DNA of 64,000 nucleotides from Acidobacteriota bacterium (GCA_003223025.1 QHXR01000002.1:1-64000); one strand, 5' to 3'. Numbered from the stretch's first letter, positions 17,744 to 27,230 are shown. Program-made: numbers and translations. The notes: generated from the letters alone by a model not told the origin.

Positions 17744-17771
17744 AATAGGCCCGCGAATTCGCGGGCCTATT
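17744..17771. terminator. Terminator hairpin after the secreted subtilase
   Basis: A perfect 28-base palindrome with arm AATAGGCCCGCGAA. On the minus strand it ends in TATTTTG, 24 bases after the subtilase stop codon. Confidence 0.8.
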
Positions 17772-17794
17772 CTTGTGATTCAACCTCGACGGCT

Positions 17795-20700
17795 CTACCT
17801 CGCGAATACCGCCGGCAGAGGCACGTCGCCCGACATTCCGAAGTTCGTGATCAAGATTCCCGCGGTCGAGCGGTCGACATACCATGTCGACGTGCCCGAT
17901 CGGAAAACCGCTCTATCGAACTTTCCGTCTCCGTCGTAATCTCCGGGACTCGGCGAGTCGCCGATCGAGCCAAAGGGCACGGCGTAGTAAGACGAATCCT
18001 CGCTTCTCAGCACGTACCATGTTCCGTTTGTCCGACGCCAGAGAGCTACGTCGGCTTTGCCGTCACCGGTGTAATCGCCGGGAAGGGTTTTGTCCATATT
18101 GGCCCCGAACTGGAAAGCCTGGACGCCACCGGTGCTGCGGTTGATCCACCATTCGCCCGGTCCCGGACGGAAGATAGCGATGTCCGCTTTGCCGTCACCG
18201 TCGTAGTCTGCCGGTGCAGGAACATCGCCCGGCACTCCAAACCGAATGATGTCTATACCGCCGGAAGATTTCGCGATATACCATGTAGCCGTCGACAGTC
18301 GAAAGACCGCTACGTCAGCTTTGTGATCGCCATCGTAATCAGCCGGAACCAAACCATCGCCCAGCATCCCGAACGGGAATGAGTAGTATGAAAAATCTTC
18401 GCTTCGGAGGACGTAAAATTGTCCGTCTGCTGGTTTCCAAATCGCGACGTCGGCCTTGCCGTCGCCAGTGTAATCCGCAGGAGCAAAGTCTATGTTCCAG
18501 CCCGGCGCACCGAACTGAAATGCTGTCGTAGTATTGTCGCTGCTTCGATTGATCCACCACTCACTACCTGACGGACGGAATATCGATATGTCTGTTTTAT
18601 GATCGCCGTCAAAATCGACCGGTGCTGCCGCAGGCGGAGCAAGGCTCCGAAAGTTATATGCCACGATCGCGAAGTGCTGATCGGTCAGGTCGGCGTTTCC
18701 CAAAACTCCATCGCCGTTGAGTGCGACCGAAGTCACACCGACGGAGAAAAAGCTTCCGGCAGGAACTCCCGCCGGAATAAAAACATTTTCGACGTTGTTG
18801 ATCGTGTCACCCGAACCACCCGTCGTTGACACGCCGCCGGAGAAGACATTTCCGCGATAGAAGTTTCCATTCACGTTAACTTGCAGATCGAGATTGTTCA
18901 CGAGCGCGGGATCGGCGACTCCGGGAGGATCGGTCCAGACCAATGTGATACGAACCGGCTTCGTCGGATCCGCTACCGTTCCGATCATTCCCATCGCGAC
19001 ACCCGGGTTGCTGAACACTTGGGTCTGATCGATGTACATTGTCGGGACACCCGTGTTCAGCATGTACTTCATGTTCATGCGTCCCCAACCTTCGTTTCCG
19101 TTCGGGATCGTCGATGCGTTGGTGATGTTCCCGGTCATCTCCTGAGCAGAATTTATGACCGCTGCCTTGATCAGTGCCGGACTCGGATTCAGTCCCGAAT
19201 GTCCGTTCTTCCAATATTGAGTAAAAAGCGCCGCAGCTCCCGCAACCTGCGGAGCCGCGTGAGACGTGCCGGTGCTCCAACTCACATTTGCATCGACTTG
19301 CCCACTGACCGAACCGCCAGTGCCGGCCCGCGAACCGGTGATCACCGTTCCCGGAGCCGTGACATCCGGCTTGATACGACCGTCGGCGGCGGGCCCGCGA
19401 CTCGACGAACTTCGGAGATCGTCGATATTGTCCGCACCCGTCCCGCCGATCTCGGTTCGAATATTTTCTGAGTTACCTACAGAGATAATATTCTTCGCAG
19501 TTTTCGGACGAGTAAGACTCAGGGCACCCGGTCCGGAGTTCCCAGCCGAAAAAACCAGACTAATCGGATCTATCGATGCCGCAGTCGATGCATCGCGGAC
19601 AAATCCGTCAAACTGCGCCGCGTAAGAATCGTAAGCGTTGCTGTTCGTTCCGTTTCCCCAACTATTATTCGAGATGCTGCCAAGCACGCCGTTCGGCCCG
19701 GGTGTGACGACAGTATCGTTGTAGGAGTCTGCCTCCGATCCGCTGTAGCCTCCCGTGAGGAGCGGAATATTTATGATGTTGGATTTCGGTGCTACACCGA
19801 GACCGTAGTTGTAACCGGTCGGATCGAGTGAAGAGAAAGGCGAATCGCCGGAGATGATACTCGCATTAAGATGGCCGTGACCGCCGGTCGCTCCGGCTGT
19901 TGCTCCGTGCAGTGGCCCGTTCACGGTGTTCGCGTTAGTAATGTAAAAACCGCCGTTGCCGGGAATGCTGACACCGTCATCGACCATCGAGATCGTGACG
20001 TTCTGCCCGTTCACACCAAACTGGGCGAGCGGATTATAGCCCGGGGAATTTAGGACAGTTGTGCTGGTGTAATTTCCGGAGATGATCTGAGATGACCTCT
20101 CGTCTTCGGGTTGCGGCTTTTCGTATTGATCGATGCGAATGACGTCATCTATCTGCGCGATCGCATCGAGATCGCCAGGAGTCGCCTCGATCCGGATCAC
20201 GTTGAAAAAATTGTTTGGAAGTTTGATCTGGTGAAGAACGCGACCTCGGATCGCACCTGCGATCCTCGCACCAGTTTCATGGATGTTTGAACGATCGAAA
20301 ATGGCGACATCAAACATCGCGGTCTCACCCTTGATGTTTTCAACAACCCGCTTCAACTCCGGAGATCGCTTCTGATCGGCCATGTATTTTCCGACCCATC
20401 TCACACGCGAATGCCCCGCAACTTTCGCCGCTGCGGACCTGGTCCCAAAAACAAAAAACGCCTGGTCGGGAACATACTGCAGAACTTCGAGACCGGCGTC
20501 GCGAACACTGTCGAGCCAGTCATCAACCGCAATCCCGCCGAACTGCACGATGAAATATCCGCGGTCTTCGCCGGAATCACCCGGCCTGATAGTGTCGGAC
20601 GGTTCGGATTCGATCGGCTCGAACTTCGTCGACGGAACGTGGATCGACGTACTTATCTTTTGCACATCGAGACCCGATCGCGACATGTTTGTTGACTTAT

Positions 20701-20995
20701 TCTTCGCAAGCACGACCGACGATCCGAAATCCTGCACTACGCGTCCGTACTTCGCGACGTTATCGCGATCGGCGATCGAGCGAAACTCCACGCGGACGAG
20801 TTCTTTCGAACGGTCTCGAATATCGTTCGTCACGTCGTCGCGTTTTGAGAATTGTTCGAACTTCGCTTTCGGTGCTTCGGCGACTCGTTCCTGTGCGCGA
20901 TTGCCTTGCTCGGCGGGTCCGAACCAAATCACGATGAGAATGACGAGTGCGAAGAATACGAACCCTAAACGAACGCCGGGGGAAAATACTTTCAT
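17795..20995 (-). CDS. Secreted S8 subtilase with C-terminal FG-GAP repeats
   Basis: A 1066-residue exported protease. The start at 20995 is chosen because CAGGAG lies 8 bases upstream; an ATG at 21073 is unsupported. An N-terminal membrane/signal segment (VRLGFVFFALVILIVIWFG) is followed by about 300 residues of propeptide-like sequence. The S8 domain has Asp at about 337 (MVDDGVS), His at about 373 (GHGHLNASIISG) and Ser at about 577 (GTSHAAPQVAG). A beta-rich domain follows (about 650-780), and then six FG-GAP/VCBS-type repeats (DYDGDGKADIAIFRP pattern) with calcium-binding DxDxDGxxD loops. Alternate repeats carry the motif LRSED-SYY--PFG, giving a two-repeat super-unit. The FG-GAP block probably mediates surface or substrate attachment. 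The same super-unit is found in a remnant near 58.3 kb. Confidence 0.92.
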   Translation of the reverse strand: MKVFSPGVRLGFVFFALVILIVIWFGPAEQGNRAQERVAEAPKAKFEQFSKRDDVTNDIRDRSKELVRVEFRSIADRDNVAKYGRVVQDFGSSVVLAKNKSTNMSRSGLDVQKISTSIHVPSTKFEPIESEPSDTIRPGDSGEDRGYFIVQFGGIAVDDWLDSVRDAGLEVLQYVPDQAFFVFGTRSAAAKVAGHSRVRWVGKYMADQKRSPELKRVVENIKGETAMFDVAIFDRSNIHETGARIAGAIRGRVLHQIKLPNNFFNVIRIEATPGDLDAIAQIDDVIRIDQYEKPQPEDERSSQIISGNYTSTTVLNSPGYNPLAQFGVNGQNVTISMVDDGVSIPGNGGFYITNANTVNGPLHGATAGATGGHGHLNASIISGDSPFSSLDPTGYNYGLGVAPKSNIINIPLLTGGYSGSEADSYNDTVVTPGPNGVLGSISNNSWGNGTNSNAYDSYAAQFDGFVRDASTAASIDPISLVFSAGNSGPGALSLTRPKTAKNIISVGNSENIRTEIGGTGADNIDDLRSSSSRGPAADGRIKPDVTAPGTVITGSRAGTGGSVSGQVDANVSWSTGTSHAAPQVAGAAALFTQYWKNGHSGLNPSPALIKAAVINSAQEMTGNITNASTIPNGNEGWGRMNMKYMLNTGVPTMYIDQTQVFSNPGVAMGMIGTVADPTKPVRITLVWTDPPGVADPALVNNLDLQVNVNGNFYRGNVFSGGVSTTGGSGDTINNVENVFIPAGVPAGSFFSVGVTSVALNGDGVLGNADLTDQHFAIVAYNFRSLAPPAAAPVDFDGDHKTDISIFRPSGSEWWINRSSDNTTTAFQFGAPGWNIDFAPADYTGDGKADVAIWKPADGQFYVLRSEDFSYYSFPFGMLGDGLVPADYDGDHKADVAVFRLSTATWYIAKSSGGIDIIRFGVPGDVPAPADYDGDGKADIAIFRPGPGEWWINRSTGGVQAFQFGANMDKTLPGDYTGDGKADVALWRRTNGTWYVLRSEDSSYYAVPFGSIGDSPSPGDYDGDGKFDRAVFRSGTSTWYVDRSTAGILITNFGMSGDVPLPAVFAR

Positions 20996-21120
20996 TGAAT
21001 TACTCCTGAGTTTTATACCGCGGTTAGTGAGTTTTCCTGCGGGAAAATCTAACATATCGGTCGCAAAAAGCACAGACGATCTGGGTCTGGTTTCCGACTT
21101 GTTTCACCTCGACAACGCTT

Positions 21121-21200
21121 TGCGTCTTAGCGTCTTTGCGTGAAAATCGAGGTCGCAGACTTCGAGAGAGCCGGTGTTCACGCAAAGACGCTAAGACGCA
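21121..21200. repeat. REP-like palindromic element, copy 1
   Basis: A perfect 23-base inverted repeat (21121-21143 with 21178-21200) built on the word TTCACGCAAAGACGCTAAG. It is related to the element at 29046-29129, which shares GGTGTTCACGCAAAG and then diverges at a few positions. It occupies the gap between the secreted subtilase and the OmpA-family gene. Confidence 0.8.
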
Positions 21201-21216
21201 GAGATAGCTCTTGATA

Positions 21217-21246
21217 GAAAAGGCTCCAGGTCATCGATCCAGAGCC
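21217..21246 (-). terminator. Probable terminator of the OmpA-family gene
   Basis: On the minus strand GGCTCTGG and CCTGGAGCC enclose ATCGATGA and are followed by TTTTC, about 26 bases past the stop codon. The inner stem contains wobble pairs. Confidence 0.65.
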
Positions 21247-21272
21247 CTACGGAAATCGACACGCAAACAACA

Positions 21273-22823
21273 TTAAATGTTCGGGACAAGGATAAGATTG
21301 ATCCTTCGATTCTTCGCACGATTCATATTCGTCGTGTTGGGAGCGACCGGGAGGGTTGCTCCCAATCCTTTCGCTTCGATACGTGCGTCGGCGACACCGA
21401 ATCCGACGAGGCGATTCGCAACTAAGCGTGCACGTTCTTCCGTCAATGCACTGAGCTCTTCGGGAGTTCCCTTGTCGTCGGTGTGCGATTCGATCACGAC
21501 TTTGTAATCCGGATTATTCGCGAGAAGTTCGCCGAGCGGTCCGAGCTTAGCGTCAGCCGCCGGAGCGAAACTACTCGCACGCGTCGCGGACCAATAAGTT
21601 TCCGGAAGCGTTACAACGATCCCGCGTTCACTTTTCGAAACGCTGCCGAACCGACGAAGCGATTGCATGAACGCCGACTGACTGGCTTCAAGACTTCCAA
21701 TTTTCTGTTCTCTCGCCTTTTGCTCTTCGACTTGGCGCTGAGCAGTTTCTATCGCTTCGATCTTCGCTTTCGCGTTATCGGCTTCGACCTTCGTACGGCC
21801 GAGCTCTTCACGCAATCTTCCGTTCTCGGCACGAAGCTCACGGATCTGAGTCGAGTAAGTCGTCACATCACGTTCGGATAATTCGCGTTGGCGGGTCTCA
21901 TCCTGCAACTGCTGCTTCAAGTCAGCGATCTGATTTTGCGCTTCGGTAAAACGGTTCTCGGCCCGACGCGTCTCGGCATCTGATCTCGCTTTTTCGTTCC
22001 GCTTCTCGCGAGCGTCTTTGCGAACAAGTGCCGTGTTCTCGGCCTTCACCGCTTCGCTTACCGCCCGACGCGCTGCGATGTCGATCGCCTCGTCATCGCG
22101 GCCGGCTTTCCATGCTGCGTCGGCGCTGTTCAGCAGAGTTTCCGCTTCCTTCAACTCGTCCGGCGCATCGCGCTCGGCTCCGGCAAATCGCGCGAGCGCG
22201 ACCGCTTGCTTTGCTTGAAGGAGGGTCGAAGGAGTTTTCGAATAGTCGAGCTCGGCGATCTCCGGCGTTCGGGCATCGCGAAAATAATCGCTCGAATTTC
22301 CAAAGTATTGCACCGCCGCCATAGTCGCGATCGTCTTTCCGCTCGCCGAGTACGGACTCAAATTTTCGAGCATGATCTCCTGACTCGGACGTCGAACGAG
22401 AAAGTGCGGCTCAGCGGTGATGATCAGGGCAAATGTCTGGAGCGGAGTCGTGACGCTTATCTTCGAATCGAACTCGAAAAATCCGCGGCGTTTGATCTCG
22501 CCGAGATTATCGACCTGGCCGTCAGGCGAAACCGCCCACAGAACATAAGTCGCATATCCGGCGCCAAGCTCGAAGGGCCGCGGCATCTTGGAAACCGAAA
22601 GCTCGATCTCGGTTCCGTTGCGGCTCGTGCGTCTCATACGAGCTTCGCCCTTCATCCGCGGAAAACGCGTCGTGCCGCGAAATTGCACGATCACCTGCTC
22701 ATCGAGCGGATAAGTGATCGCGGTCGTGCGACGCGGTACATCGAGTTGACCGAAGGCGTTACCCGCAAAAATTGATAAGACGATAACCGCGAACAACGTT
22801 CCGAAGACCTTGGAATTTTTCAT
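21273..22823 (-). CDS. OmpA-family protein with long coiled coil
   Basis: A 516-residue envelope protein. The start at 22823 is supported by GGAG 8 bases upstream. It has a signal peptide (LFAVIVLSIFAGNAFG), an N-terminal beta-rich region (about 25-180), a helical segment resembling a lipid-tethered helical repeat (about 190-250), a long charged coiled coil (about 250-370) and a C-terminal OmpA peptidoglycan-binding domain (about 390-516, VIESHTDDKGTPEELSALTEERA, then KNRRINLILVPN). The OmpA domain predicts non-covalent binding to the cell wall, with the coiled coil as a periplasmic spacer. It is divergent from the MsbA-like gene with only 126 bases between the starts, which must hold both promoters. 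Confidence 0.9.
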   Translation of the reverse strand: MKNSKVFGTLFAVIVLSIFAGNAFGQLDVPRRTTAITYPLDEQVIVQFRGTTRFPRMKGEARMRRTSRNGTEIELSVSKMPRPFELGAGYATYVLWAVSPDGQVDNLGEIKRRGFFEFDSKISVTTPLQTFALIITAEPHFLVRRPSQEIMLENLSPYSASGKTIATMAAVQYFGNSSDYFRDARTPEIAELDYSKTPSTLLQAKQAVALARFAGAERDAPDELKEAETLLNSADAAWKAGRDDEAIDIAARRAVSEAVKAENTALVRKDAREKRNEKARSDAETRRAENRFTEAQNQIADLKQQLQDETRQRELSERDVTTYSTQIRELRAENGRLREELGRTKVEADNAKAKIEAIETAQRQVEEQKAREQKIGSLEASQSAFMQSLRRFGSVSKSERGIVVTLPETYWSATRASSFAPAADAKLGPLGELLANNPDYKVVIESHTDDKGTPEELSALTEERARLVANRLVGFGVADARIEAKGLGATLPVAPNTTNMNRAKNRRINLILVPNI

Positions 22824-22949
22824 ATTGTCGACTCCGAAGAAAGGAAGAGCTTGATAAAAAGATGCCATACAATAATGATGCGTTGCAAAAGAACCGGCTT
22901 GGACAAACGGCGTCTCAACCAAGTATATTCAACCTTTTCACGCGATCGG

Positions 22950-24782
22950 ATGAACGAATTTAGCCGCCTTCTTAAATATGTTAAGCCTCACTGGGTGACC
23001 TTTGCGTTCGCGCTTGTGACGATGGTGCTGGTCGCGATCTTCGAAACGGCTACCGGTGCTCTTCTTGTTCCGATCTTCGGTCAGTTCCTTCCGGGTGCCG
23101 CCGGCAACTCACAAACGCTTTTCAATCTGCAAAGGTTTATTCCGCAGCAGCCTTGGTATCAAGCGTGGCTCGCGATCTCGGTGCTGCTGCTGACATTCAC
23201 GATACTAAAAGGTATCGCTGAATTCTTTTCGTCCTATCTGATGGCGAAGATCGGGCAAGCCGCGGTCCTGGATCTGCGGCGACAGCTTTACGATCACCTC
23301 CTCAGTCAACCTGCGTCATTTTTTGAAAAGCATCGGACGAATTTTCTAGTCTCGCGTCTTGTCGTCAGTTGCTCGGCGATAGAGATGGCGGTTTCCGGCA
23401 ATCTGCGCGACGTCCTTCGCGAAGGATTCATGCTGCTGTTCTTTTTCAGCGCGGCGTTTTATTTCAATTGGCGTCTGATGCTCGGGGCGATGATCATCGC
23501 ACCGATCATCGCGTTCCTCACGACGAAGTTCAGCAAGGCTCTGCGACGATTGGCCGAAGAGTCGTTTGAAGGAAACAAGCTTCTCAACGACGTCGCGCAG
23601 GAAACTCTCTCGAATCAAACGATCGTCAAAGCGTACTCGGCGGAAGAGCGCGAGAAGGGCCGCTTCGGACGTATCGCCGAGATCATCGCAAAGGCGAATC
23701 GACGCTCCGGACGAATCGCAGCGATATCGCCCCCGACGATCGAGATCATCGGAACGATCGCGATGCTCATACTTTTCTATTTCGGCTTGCGCGAGATCAA
23801 CGCGAACCGGATGGACGCGGCGCAGTTCTTCACGTTTCTGTTTTTCTTGTTCCGCAGTTACGATCCGATGCGAAAGATCTCGCGACAGCATAACGAGATC
23901 TCGAAAGCGTTCGCCGCGGCGAAAGATGTGTGGAGCATTCTCGACGAGGATGAAGTACTGCCCGAAAGATCCGACCCGCGTCCCGTCAAACCGCTTACCG
24001 AAGCGATCGAGTTGCGGAACCTCTCATTTAATTATGAGAACGATCCGAATAAAAAGATTCTCGACAATATTTCTTTGACGGTCCCGAAAGGCTCGGTCGT
24101 CGCACTCGTCGGAGAAAGCGGCGGCGGAAAGTCTAGTCTGATACGTTTGGTACAACGACTCTACGATCCAACCGACGGAGCGATCCTGTGGGACGGCGTC
24201 GACATTCGCGATTTCAAGATCAGAGAATTTAAGAAAATGATCGCGCTCGTTACGCAGGAGACGGTTCTTTTCAACGACACGATCCGCTATAACATTTCGT
24301 ACGGAAAACCGGACGCGACCGACGTTGAGTTGAAGAACGCGGCCGAGATCGCCTATGCGGACGATTTCATAGGCGAGCTTCCACAGCAATACGACTCGAT
24401 CGTCGGTGAACGAGGAATATTTCTATCGGGAGGACAGCGTCAGCGAATCGCGATCGCGCGTGCGGTACTCATCGACGCGCCCGTGCTGATACTTGACGAA
24501 GCGACGTCGGCGCTTGATGCGGAATCCGAGCTTCTCGTTCAGAAGGCTCTCGCGAATCTGATGAAGAACAAAACGGCGATCGTGATCGCTCACCGCCTGT
24601 CCACGATCAGAAAGGCGGACAAGATCGTAGTGATGGAAAAGGGCCGCATAATCGAAACCGGAACTCACAAGGAGCTGCTCGAAAAAAGTGGGAAGTACAA
24701 GCGACTGTATGAGCTGCAATTCGCCGATGAAGAATACAGAGTCCCGGCTTTAGCCGGCGAACCCGAAGCGAACGCAGGCTAG
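22950..24782 (+). CDS. ABC exporter, MsbA-like (fused membrane and ATPase domains)
   Basis: A 610-residue half-transporter: six membrane helices (about 15-310), then a complete nucleotide-binding domain. Walker A is GESGGGKS (about 386-393), the signature LSGGQRQRIAIARA begins near 492, Walker B is VLILDE ending at about Glu517, and the H-loop His is present in IAHRLSTI. It is expected to act as a homodimer and flip lipid A-core or another amphipathic substrate; the substrate is not provable from sequence. The start at 22950 (MNEFSRLLKYVKPHW) matches the family N-terminus; an in-frame ATG at 22851 adds unconserved residues. It lies directly before yicC-gmk-rpoZ on the same strand. Confidence 0.92.
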   Translation: MNEFSRLLKYVKPHWVTFAFALVTMVLVAIFETATGALLVPIFGQFLPGAAGNSQTLFNLQRFIPQQPWYQAWLAISVLLLTFTILKGIAEFFSSYLMAKIGQAAVLDLRRQLYDHLLSQPASFFEKHRTNFLVSRLVVSCSAIEMAVSGNLRDVLREGFMLLFFFSAAFYFNWRLMLGAMIIAPIIAFLTTKFSKALRRLAEESFEGNKLLNDVAQETLSNQTIVKAYSAEEREKGRFGRIAEIIAKANRRSGRIAAISPPTIEIIGTIAMLILFYFGLREINANRMDAAQFFTFLFFLFRSYDPMRKISRQHNEISKAFAAAKDVWSILDEDEVLPERSDPRPVKPLTEAIELRNLSFNYENDPNKKILDNISLTVPKGSVVALVGESGGGKSSLIRLVQRLYDPTDGAILWDGVDIRDFKIREFKKMIALVTQETVLFNDTIRYNISYGKPDATDVELKNAAEIAYADDFIGELPQQYDSIVGERGIFLSGGQRQRIAIARAVLIDAPVLILDEATSALDAESELLVQKALANLMKNKTAIVIAHRLSTIRKADKIVVMEKGRIIETGTHKELLEKSGKYKRLYELQFADEEYRVPALAGEPEANAG

Positions 24783-24801
24783 TGACGCAATCAAAACTTT
24801 T

Positions 24802-25680
24802 ATGAAATCAATGACCGGATTCGGCCGCGGTGCCGTTAACGAAAGCAACTTCTCAGTCACGGTCGAGTTAAAGACCGTGAACAATCGTTTTCTCGATATC
24901 AGTCTTCGTCTGTCGAACGAGATGCAGTCATTGGAGACCGAGATCAAACGTCTGATCTCCGGCCGTCTTTCGCGCGGACGTGTAGACGTGAATCTCCAGT
25001 ACGAGCGTTCGGAAGAAATAAACTACGAGCTCAATCGTCCGATGATCGCCGGCTACCTTTCGGCGATGAAGCAGATGCAGGAAGAGTTCGAGCTGTCCGG
25101 CGAGCCTGACATAAACGTCATCGCAAAACTGCCGAACGCGATGATCGCGAAGAAAGACGACATCAGCGAAGCATTTGCTTTCGCTGTCGCGACGGCCGTC
25201 AACACCGCGCTCGAGGATCTCGAAAAGATGCGTGCGAGTGAAGGCGAAATGCTAAAGGCGGAGCTCGAATCGCGGCTCGTAGGAATCGAGCAGCACTTGC
25301 CTCCGATCGAAACAGAAGCGGCGTCGATCGGCGACGAATATCGACAGCGTCTGACGCGACGGATCGCGGACATGCTTGCGAAAAGCGAATCGCAGATCGA
25401 GCTCGACCAGGGGCGACTTGCACAGGAGATCGCTTTCTTGTCGGACAGAGCGGACATCTCCGAAGAGATCGCGCGGCTCAATACTCACATCGAACATTTC
25501 CGCACGATCATGAGCGAAGAAAAAGAAGTCGGAAAGCGGCTCGATTTTCTTACTCAAGAACTCAATCGCGAAGCGAATACGATCACTTCGAAAACGAACA
25601 ACATGGTCGTGAAAGAAAACGCGCTTGCAATCAAAAGCGAGATTGAGAAAATCAGAGAACAGGTTCAAAATGTCGAATAA
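24802..25680 (+). CDS. yicC: YicC/YloC family endoribonuclease
   Basis: A 292-residue YicC/YloC-family protein. The N-terminus MKSMTGFGRG is the hallmark of the family, followed by VELKTVNNRFLDIS and the SRGRVDV segment. The C-terminal domain has the conserved EVGKRLDFLTQELNREANTI stretch and the closing NTITSKTN motif. Members act on structured RNA as endoribonucleases and have been linked to small-RNA turnover. The gene is 19 bases downstream of the MsbA-like gene and precedes gmk and rpoZ, the arrangement found in many bacteria. Confidence 0.95.
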   Translation: MKSMTGFGRGAVNESNFSVTVELKTVNNRFLDISLRLSNEMQSLETEIKRLISGRLSRGRVDVNLQYERSEEINYELNRPMIAGYLSAMKQMQEEFELSGEPDINVIAKLPNAMIAKKDDISEAFAFAVATAVNTALEDLEKMRASEGEMLKAELESRLVGIEQHLPPIETEAASIGDEYRQRLTRRIADMLAKSESQIELDQGRLAQEIAFLSDRADISEEIARLNTHIEHFRTIMSEEKEVGKRLDFLTQELNREANTITSKTNNMVVKENALAIKSEIEKIREQVQNVE

Positions 25681-25730
25681 TTTTGTCCACGCTTCGTGCT
25701 TTCTTCTTTCGTGTCGCTTCGTGTGAATTA

Positions 25731-25767
25731 GTGGTTCCAGTCTTTAACTTTGAAGAACTGGAACCAC
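25731..25767. repeat. Inverted repeat in the yicC-gmk gap
   Basis: An 11-base perfect inverted repeat (GTGGTTCCAGT at 25731-25741 with its complement at 25757-25767). It is flanked by further loosely inverted CGTG/CACG-rich sequence across 25690-25830. The whole gap is repetitive and reads through in frame to gmk, which is why longer gmk starts look open. Confidence 0.7.
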
Positions 25768-25838
25768 GAACCGCCACGAACGAGCACGAAAAGAAGAGAA
25801 CACGAAACATCCGAAACAAGAAACAACGATTCGTTTCT

Positions 25839-26459
25839 ATGAAAGGCAACTTAATAATCATCAGTTCGCCGTCGGGCGGAGGCAAAGGGACGCTGATACG
25901 CGAGGTACTTGAAAAAGTACCGCATGTCGGCTATTCCATTTCTCATACGACCCGCAGTCCTCGATCAGGCGAAGAGAGTGGCAAACATTATCACTTTGTC
26001 TCGAGGGCAGAGTTCGATGCTTACCGGGATCAGGGCGGGTTTCTGGAATACGCGGAGGTTCATGGGAACTACTACGGCACAACCCTCAAGCAAACGGAAC
26101 GAATCACCGAATCCGGCAGCGACGTCATACTCGAGATCGATGTTCAAGGCGCCGCGACTGTGATGGAAAAGATGCCGGAGGCTGTGAGCATTTTCATAAT
26201 GCCGCCGTCGTTTGAAGTTTTGAGAGCTCGCTTGACGGCTCGCGCGACCGAGCGAATGGACGATCTTGAGCTCCGTCTGAAGAACTCTCTCGGTGAGGTC
26301 ATGCATTTTTCCAACTTCGGCTACGTGGTTGTAAATGACGAAATAACAGCTGCTTCGAACAAGATCGCGACGATCATTCTGGCCGAACGCCAGCGTCCGC
26401 ATAGACAAGGAGAGCTCATAAAGGGTATTCTTGGTAGTTTCGAGCGGGCTAAACTTTAG
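25839..26459 (+). CDS. gmk: Guanylate kinase
   Basis: A 206-residue guanylate kinase that phosphorylates GMP to GDP with ATP. The P-loop SSPSGGGKGTL is at residues 8-18. The GMP-binding SHTTRSPRSGEESGKHYHFV segment and the GNYYGT loop follow, with the lid region (ARATERMDDLELRLKN) later. The start at 25839 (MKGNLIIIS) gives the normal family length. The upstream 52 in-frame codons are intergenic repeat sequence and are rejected. rpoZ begins 25 bases after the stop. Confidence 0.97.
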   Translation: MKGNLIIISSPSGGGKGTLIREVLEKVPHVGYSISHTTRSPRSGEESGKHYHFVSRAEFDAYRDQGGFLEYAEVHGNYYGTTLKQTERITESGSDVILEIDVQGAATVMEKMPEAVSIFIMPPSFEVLRARLTARATERMDDLELRLKNSLGEVMHFSNFGYVVVNDEITAASNKIATIILAERQRPHRQGELIKGILGSFERAKL

Positions 26460-26484
26460 AATCCGGAGCAGTGCACGATTAAAT

Positions 26485-26733
26485 ATGGCTGATAAAAAAG
26501 CGCCAGTGGAAGTTGAAGAGACAGAAAACGAAGCGGAAGAGATAATAAATCCGCCTGAGATCGATTCGAAATATCGAATGATAATTTTGGCCGCCCAGCG
26601 TAGCAAGCAGCTTCAGCGCGGTGCGATCTCGCGAGTTGATATCGATACGCGAAAGAGTAAGCCGACACGTGTCGCGATGAAAGAGATCGAGAATCGGAAG
26701 GTGAACTTCGATATTCTCGATGGAATCAAATAG
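26485..26733 (+). CDS. rpoZ: RNA polymerase omega subunit
   Basis: An 82-residue omega subunit of RNA polymerase that helps fold the beta-prime subunit. An acidic N-terminal leader (VEVEETENEAEE) precedes the conserved core PEIDSKYRMIILAAQRSKQL and the TRVAMKEIENRKV helix. Position directly after gmk is the classical arrangement. The start at 26485 is preferred over an in-frame ATG at 26431, which would overlap the gmk 3' end and add non-conserved residues. Confidence 0.95.
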   Translation: MADKKAPVEVEETENEAEEIINPPEIDSKYRMIILAAQRSKQLQRGAISRVDIDTRKSKPTRVAMKEIENRKVNFDILDGIK

Positions 26734-26748
26734 AAAGAAATTAGATTT

Positions 26749-26788
26749 AAAAGACGGCGACAGCCTCTGAAGGCTGCCGCCTTTTTCA
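26749..26788. terminator. Terminator shared by rpoZ and csbD
   Basis: GGCGaCAGCCT and AGGCTGcCGCC pair around CTGA, flanked by AAAAGA on the left and CTTTTT on the right. It closes the yicC-gmk-rpoZ run and sits against the stop codon of the convergent CsbD gene. Confidence 0.9.
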
Positions 26789-27022
26789 TTAATCGTTTAC
26801 GCGCTTGCCGGCATCGCTTATCGCCTCACCGACCGAATCGACAGCGTCGGAAACGCCGCGTTTAAATTTGCCCCAGCTTTCCTGAGCTTCACCGCCGGCA
26901 TTCTGAGCTTCGCCCTCGGCTTCGAGCCTTTCATTACCGGTCAACTCACCAAACTTATCCTTGACCGTTCCTTTCGTCTGTTCCCATTTTCCTTCTGCTT
27001 CGTCGTTATTAAAAATTGCCAT
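26789..27022 (-). CDS. CsbD-family stress protein
   Basis: A 77-residue CsbD-like protein. The family core EGKWEQTKGTVKDKFGELTGN is at residues 9-29, followed by a hydrophilic Ala/Gly/Glu-rich tail (EAEGEAQNAGGEAQ...) with a low-complexity, probably disordered character. Members are small, abundant, stress-induced proteins of unknown biochemical role. The start at 27022 is fixed by a strong GGGAGG ribosome-binding site; the in-frame ATG at 27097 has none. Confidence 0.93.
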   Translation of the reverse strand: MAIFNNDEAEGKWEQTKGTVKDKFGELTGNERLEAEGEAQNAGGEAQESWGKFKRGVSDAVDSVGEAISDAGKRVND

Positions 27023-27145
27023 GACCCAAACCTCCCTTGTAAGCTTGCGCGGCCGTATCAAATTGAGACGCCGCGCCGGTGATTGGTATTTAAGCAACTA
27101 GCATTCCGAGACGGAAGTTTAACTGGCTTCGAGTCCTTCAAAAGC

Positions 27146-27230
27146 AAACTATCCACTTCAAACTTGTCACTATCCACTGAAGAAAACTGTTTTATTCAGT
27201 GGATAGTGACAAGTTTGAAGTGGATAGTTT
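27146..27230. repeat. Perfect 36-base hairpin made of ACT-initial heptamers
   Basis: Arms 27146-27181 and 27195-27230 are exact reverse complements over 36 bases, with a 13-base loop. Each arm reads as consecutive heptamers beginning ACT (ACTATCC, ACTTCAA, ACTTGTC, ACTATCC, ACTGAAG). The same words reappear in the array at 59381-59415. The hairpin lies between the divergent-from-rpoZ CsbD start and the ETF-QO stop. It lacks the T tract of an ordinary terminator. Confidence 0.93.

Noticed and set aside
25683-25838. 52-residue N-terminal extension of guanylate kinase
   Set aside because: It is encoded by inverted repeat DNA and not conserved; the ATG at 25839 gives the canonical N-terminus.
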